64,000 bases of DNA, taken from contig JAEYYX010000011.1 in assembly GCA_023428245.1 (NCBI GenBank), positions 1 to 64,000 on the forward strand. Direction: 5' to 3'. Position 1 is the stretch's first letter, and every line of letters starts with the position of its first letter. This document shows, one piece after another, positions 62,944 to 64,000 of the stretch. Under the pieces are notes generated by a model. The model worked only from the letters and a program-made list of their open reading frames with translations. It did not search any database and was not told the DNA's origin. Source of the stretch: Pseudomonadota bacterium (GTDB taxonomy: Bacteria > Myxococcota_A > Polyangia > Polyangiales > Polyangiaceae). Made by a program: the position numbers and the translations under genes.

Positions 62944-64000
62944 GTGACCCTCCCCGCACCTCTCCCCCGAGTTTCCACGCCCGACCGGCGCTGGGAGCTC
63001 GTGAGCGCGCGGGCTCGCTCCGCCGATGGGCAGTTCGTTTTTGCGGTGCGCACGACAGGCGTCTACTGTCGACCCTCCTGCAGCGCTCGGCGTCCCTCGC
63101 GAGAAAACGTCGAGTTCTACGGGAGCCCGGAACTCGCTCGAGCGGCGGGCTATCGCGCCTGCCTGCGCTGTCATCCCGATGCAGCCACCTCATCCGAGAG
63201 CGAACTCGTCAGGGCCCTTTGCGCTCGGCTCGACGCTCACCCCGAGACAAGTCTCATGGAGCTCGCCGCTCTCGTTCAGAAGAGCCCCTCCCACACCCAT
63301 CGCCAGTTCAAAAAACTCACCGGCCTCACTCCGACGCAGTACGCTCGTGAGGTACGCTCTCTGAAGCTTCGCGGCGAACTCTCGGGGGGCAGCCCCGTCA
63401 CGCGCGCCGGATATGCGGCAGGCTACGCGAGCTCGAGCCGACTCTACGCTTCGACCTCGGGAGCCCTCGGCATGGAGCCGTCCCGCTACCGGCGGGGCGG
63501 CGAAGCAACGACGATTCGTTTTGCCACTCGCGCGACCAGCCTTGGTCAACTCCTCCTCGGACGCACAGAGCGCGGCGTGTGCTCCGTGTCTCTCGGAGAC
63601 GATCAGGGCGCGCTCGAACGGGACCTCGCGCGAGAGTTCCCCAGGGCCGAGTTGATGCGAGACGACGGGGCTCTCGAGCAGGAGCTCGCCCTGGTCGTTG
63701 CTCTCCTCGAGTCAGAAACTGATTCCCCGGCCCTCCCTTTGGACCTCAGCGGCAGCCTCTTCCAGAAGCGCGTCTGGACCCTGCTCCGCCAGATCCCGGC
63801 AGGACAGACCACCACCTATACGGAACTCGCCGAAAAGCTGGGCCAGCCCACCGCGGCGCGCGCTGTCGCGCGCGCCTGCGCCACGAATCCCGTCGCCCTA
63901 CTCGTCCCCTGCCACCGCGTCATCCGCTCGACCGGAGAGCTCGCAGGGTACCGCTGGGGCCTCTCACGCAAAAAGGCTCTCCTCGAGAGAGAAGCCGAGC
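62944..64000 (+). CDS. ada: Ada: methylated-DNA repair protein and transcriptional activator (3' end cut by the window)
   Basis: Translated directly from GTG 62944 (SD AAAGGGA 5 bp upstream) to the window edge, 352 codons. N-terminal Ada zinc domain: VYCRPSCSARRPSRENVEFY and YRACLRCHPDAA (Cys4, including the methyl-phosphotriester acceptor). AraC-type HTH follows at about 85-180 (PSHTHRQFKKLTGLTPTQYA; YASSSRLYASTSGALG). The C-terminal O6-methylguanine methyltransferase domain has the PCHRVI acceptor motif. Repairs alkylated DNA and activates its own regulon. Only the last residues are missing; no stop before 64000. Confidence 0.93.
   Translation, partial: MTLPAPLPRVSTPDRRWELVSARARSADGQFVFAVRTTGVYCRPSCSARRPSRENVEFYGSPELARAAGYRACLRCHPDAATSSESELVRALCARLDAHPETSLMELAALVQKSPSHTHRQFKKLTGLTPTQYAREVRSLKLRGELSGGSPVTRAGYAAGYASSSRLYASTSGALGMEPSRYRRGGEATTIRFATRATSLGQLLLGRTERGVCSVSLGDDQGALERDLAREFPRAELMRDDGALEQELALVVALLESETDSPALPLDLSGSLFQKRVWTLLRQIPAGQTTTYTELAEKLGQPTAARAVARACATNPVALLVPCHRVIRSTGELAGYRWGLSRKKALLEREAE

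Noticed and set aside
61432..63174. Long minus-strand frame (580 codons) across the GH8 gene
   Set aside because: Antisense shadow of a clear GH8 lipoprotein and of the start of ada; no motif.

Overview
The window looks like a chromosomal segment of a GC-rich Gram-negative bacterium, most likely a myxobacterium (Myxococcota, Polyangia-like). This is inferred from gene content, not from a marker-gene match. The signs are many lipoproteins with Gly/Ser-rich linkers ('GGxSGG'), EGF-plus-propeller lipoproteins, SUMF1-like lipoproteins, a DUF1844 gene beside an HtrA-type protease, a small ribbon-helix-helix-like protein resembling the myxobacterial TIGR04563 family, and strong G/C preference at codon third positions. 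No phage, transposase or CRISPR array was seen. One small RNA gene (tmRNA) is present and its 3' end is duplicated nearby.

Layout. 1-6.4 kb: a polytopic acyltransferase-like protein (+), then a minus-strand run of glutaredoxin, a very large membrane protein that looks like two fused copies, and a lipoprotein. 6.5-12.1 kb: a compact plus-strand operon with two left-handed beta-helix acyltransferases, an acyl carrier protein, an SDR reductase, an AMP-forming ligase and an alpha/beta hydrolase, followed by a YqhD-type aldehyde reductase. This is the best candidate for an undescribed acyl-transfer pathway. 12.1-16.4 kb: an NADP oxidoreductase, then a sulfur module (Blh-like metallo-hydrolase, two YeeE/PmpAB half-transporters, a SulP-STAS transporter). 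16.6-24.7 kb: a TonB-C/TonB-dependent-receptor fusion, an HtrA lipoprotein with DUF1844 and a 58-residue partner, a SUMF1-like lipoprotein, a minimal histidine kinase and a CtpA-type protease. 24.9-27.5 kb: aconitase B with a clear terminator. 27.6-33.1 kb: three tandem EGF/beta-propeller lipoproteins, one broken by a frameshift in a 7-base C run. 33.2-42.9 kb: GlpA, PgpA, a three-gene lipoprotein/desaturase/peptidase-like operon, PurE-PurK and an MFS exporter.

43-46.7 kb is accessory: a glycine-repeat lipoprotein, a methyltransferase, ssrA (tmRNA, 45125-45472, tag ANDNAIALAA), a 22-bp duplication of the ssrA 3' end, a small unknown gene, and a cysteine-rich lipoprotein gene that has lost its signal peptide. 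This resembles the scar of an element that used ssrA as attachment site. 46.8-51.2 kb: a VWA lipoprotein, NADP-glutamate dehydrogenase, a ribosome hibernation factor and a lipoprotein resembling the D2 region of the flagellar hook protein. 51.4-57.1 kb: a signalling operon (hybrid kinase with three receiver domains, CheR, receiver-less CheB, REC-kinase). 57.1-64 kb: tandem 20-bp repeats, small genes, a universal stress protein with a Cys-rich tail, an AlgE-like outer-membrane protein, a GH8 glycosidase lipoprotein, and Ada, which runs off the window end.

Starts were re-chosen in many genes to place signal peptides, Shine-Dalgarno (SD) sequences or ATGA overlaps sensibly. Alternatives are given where the choice is open.
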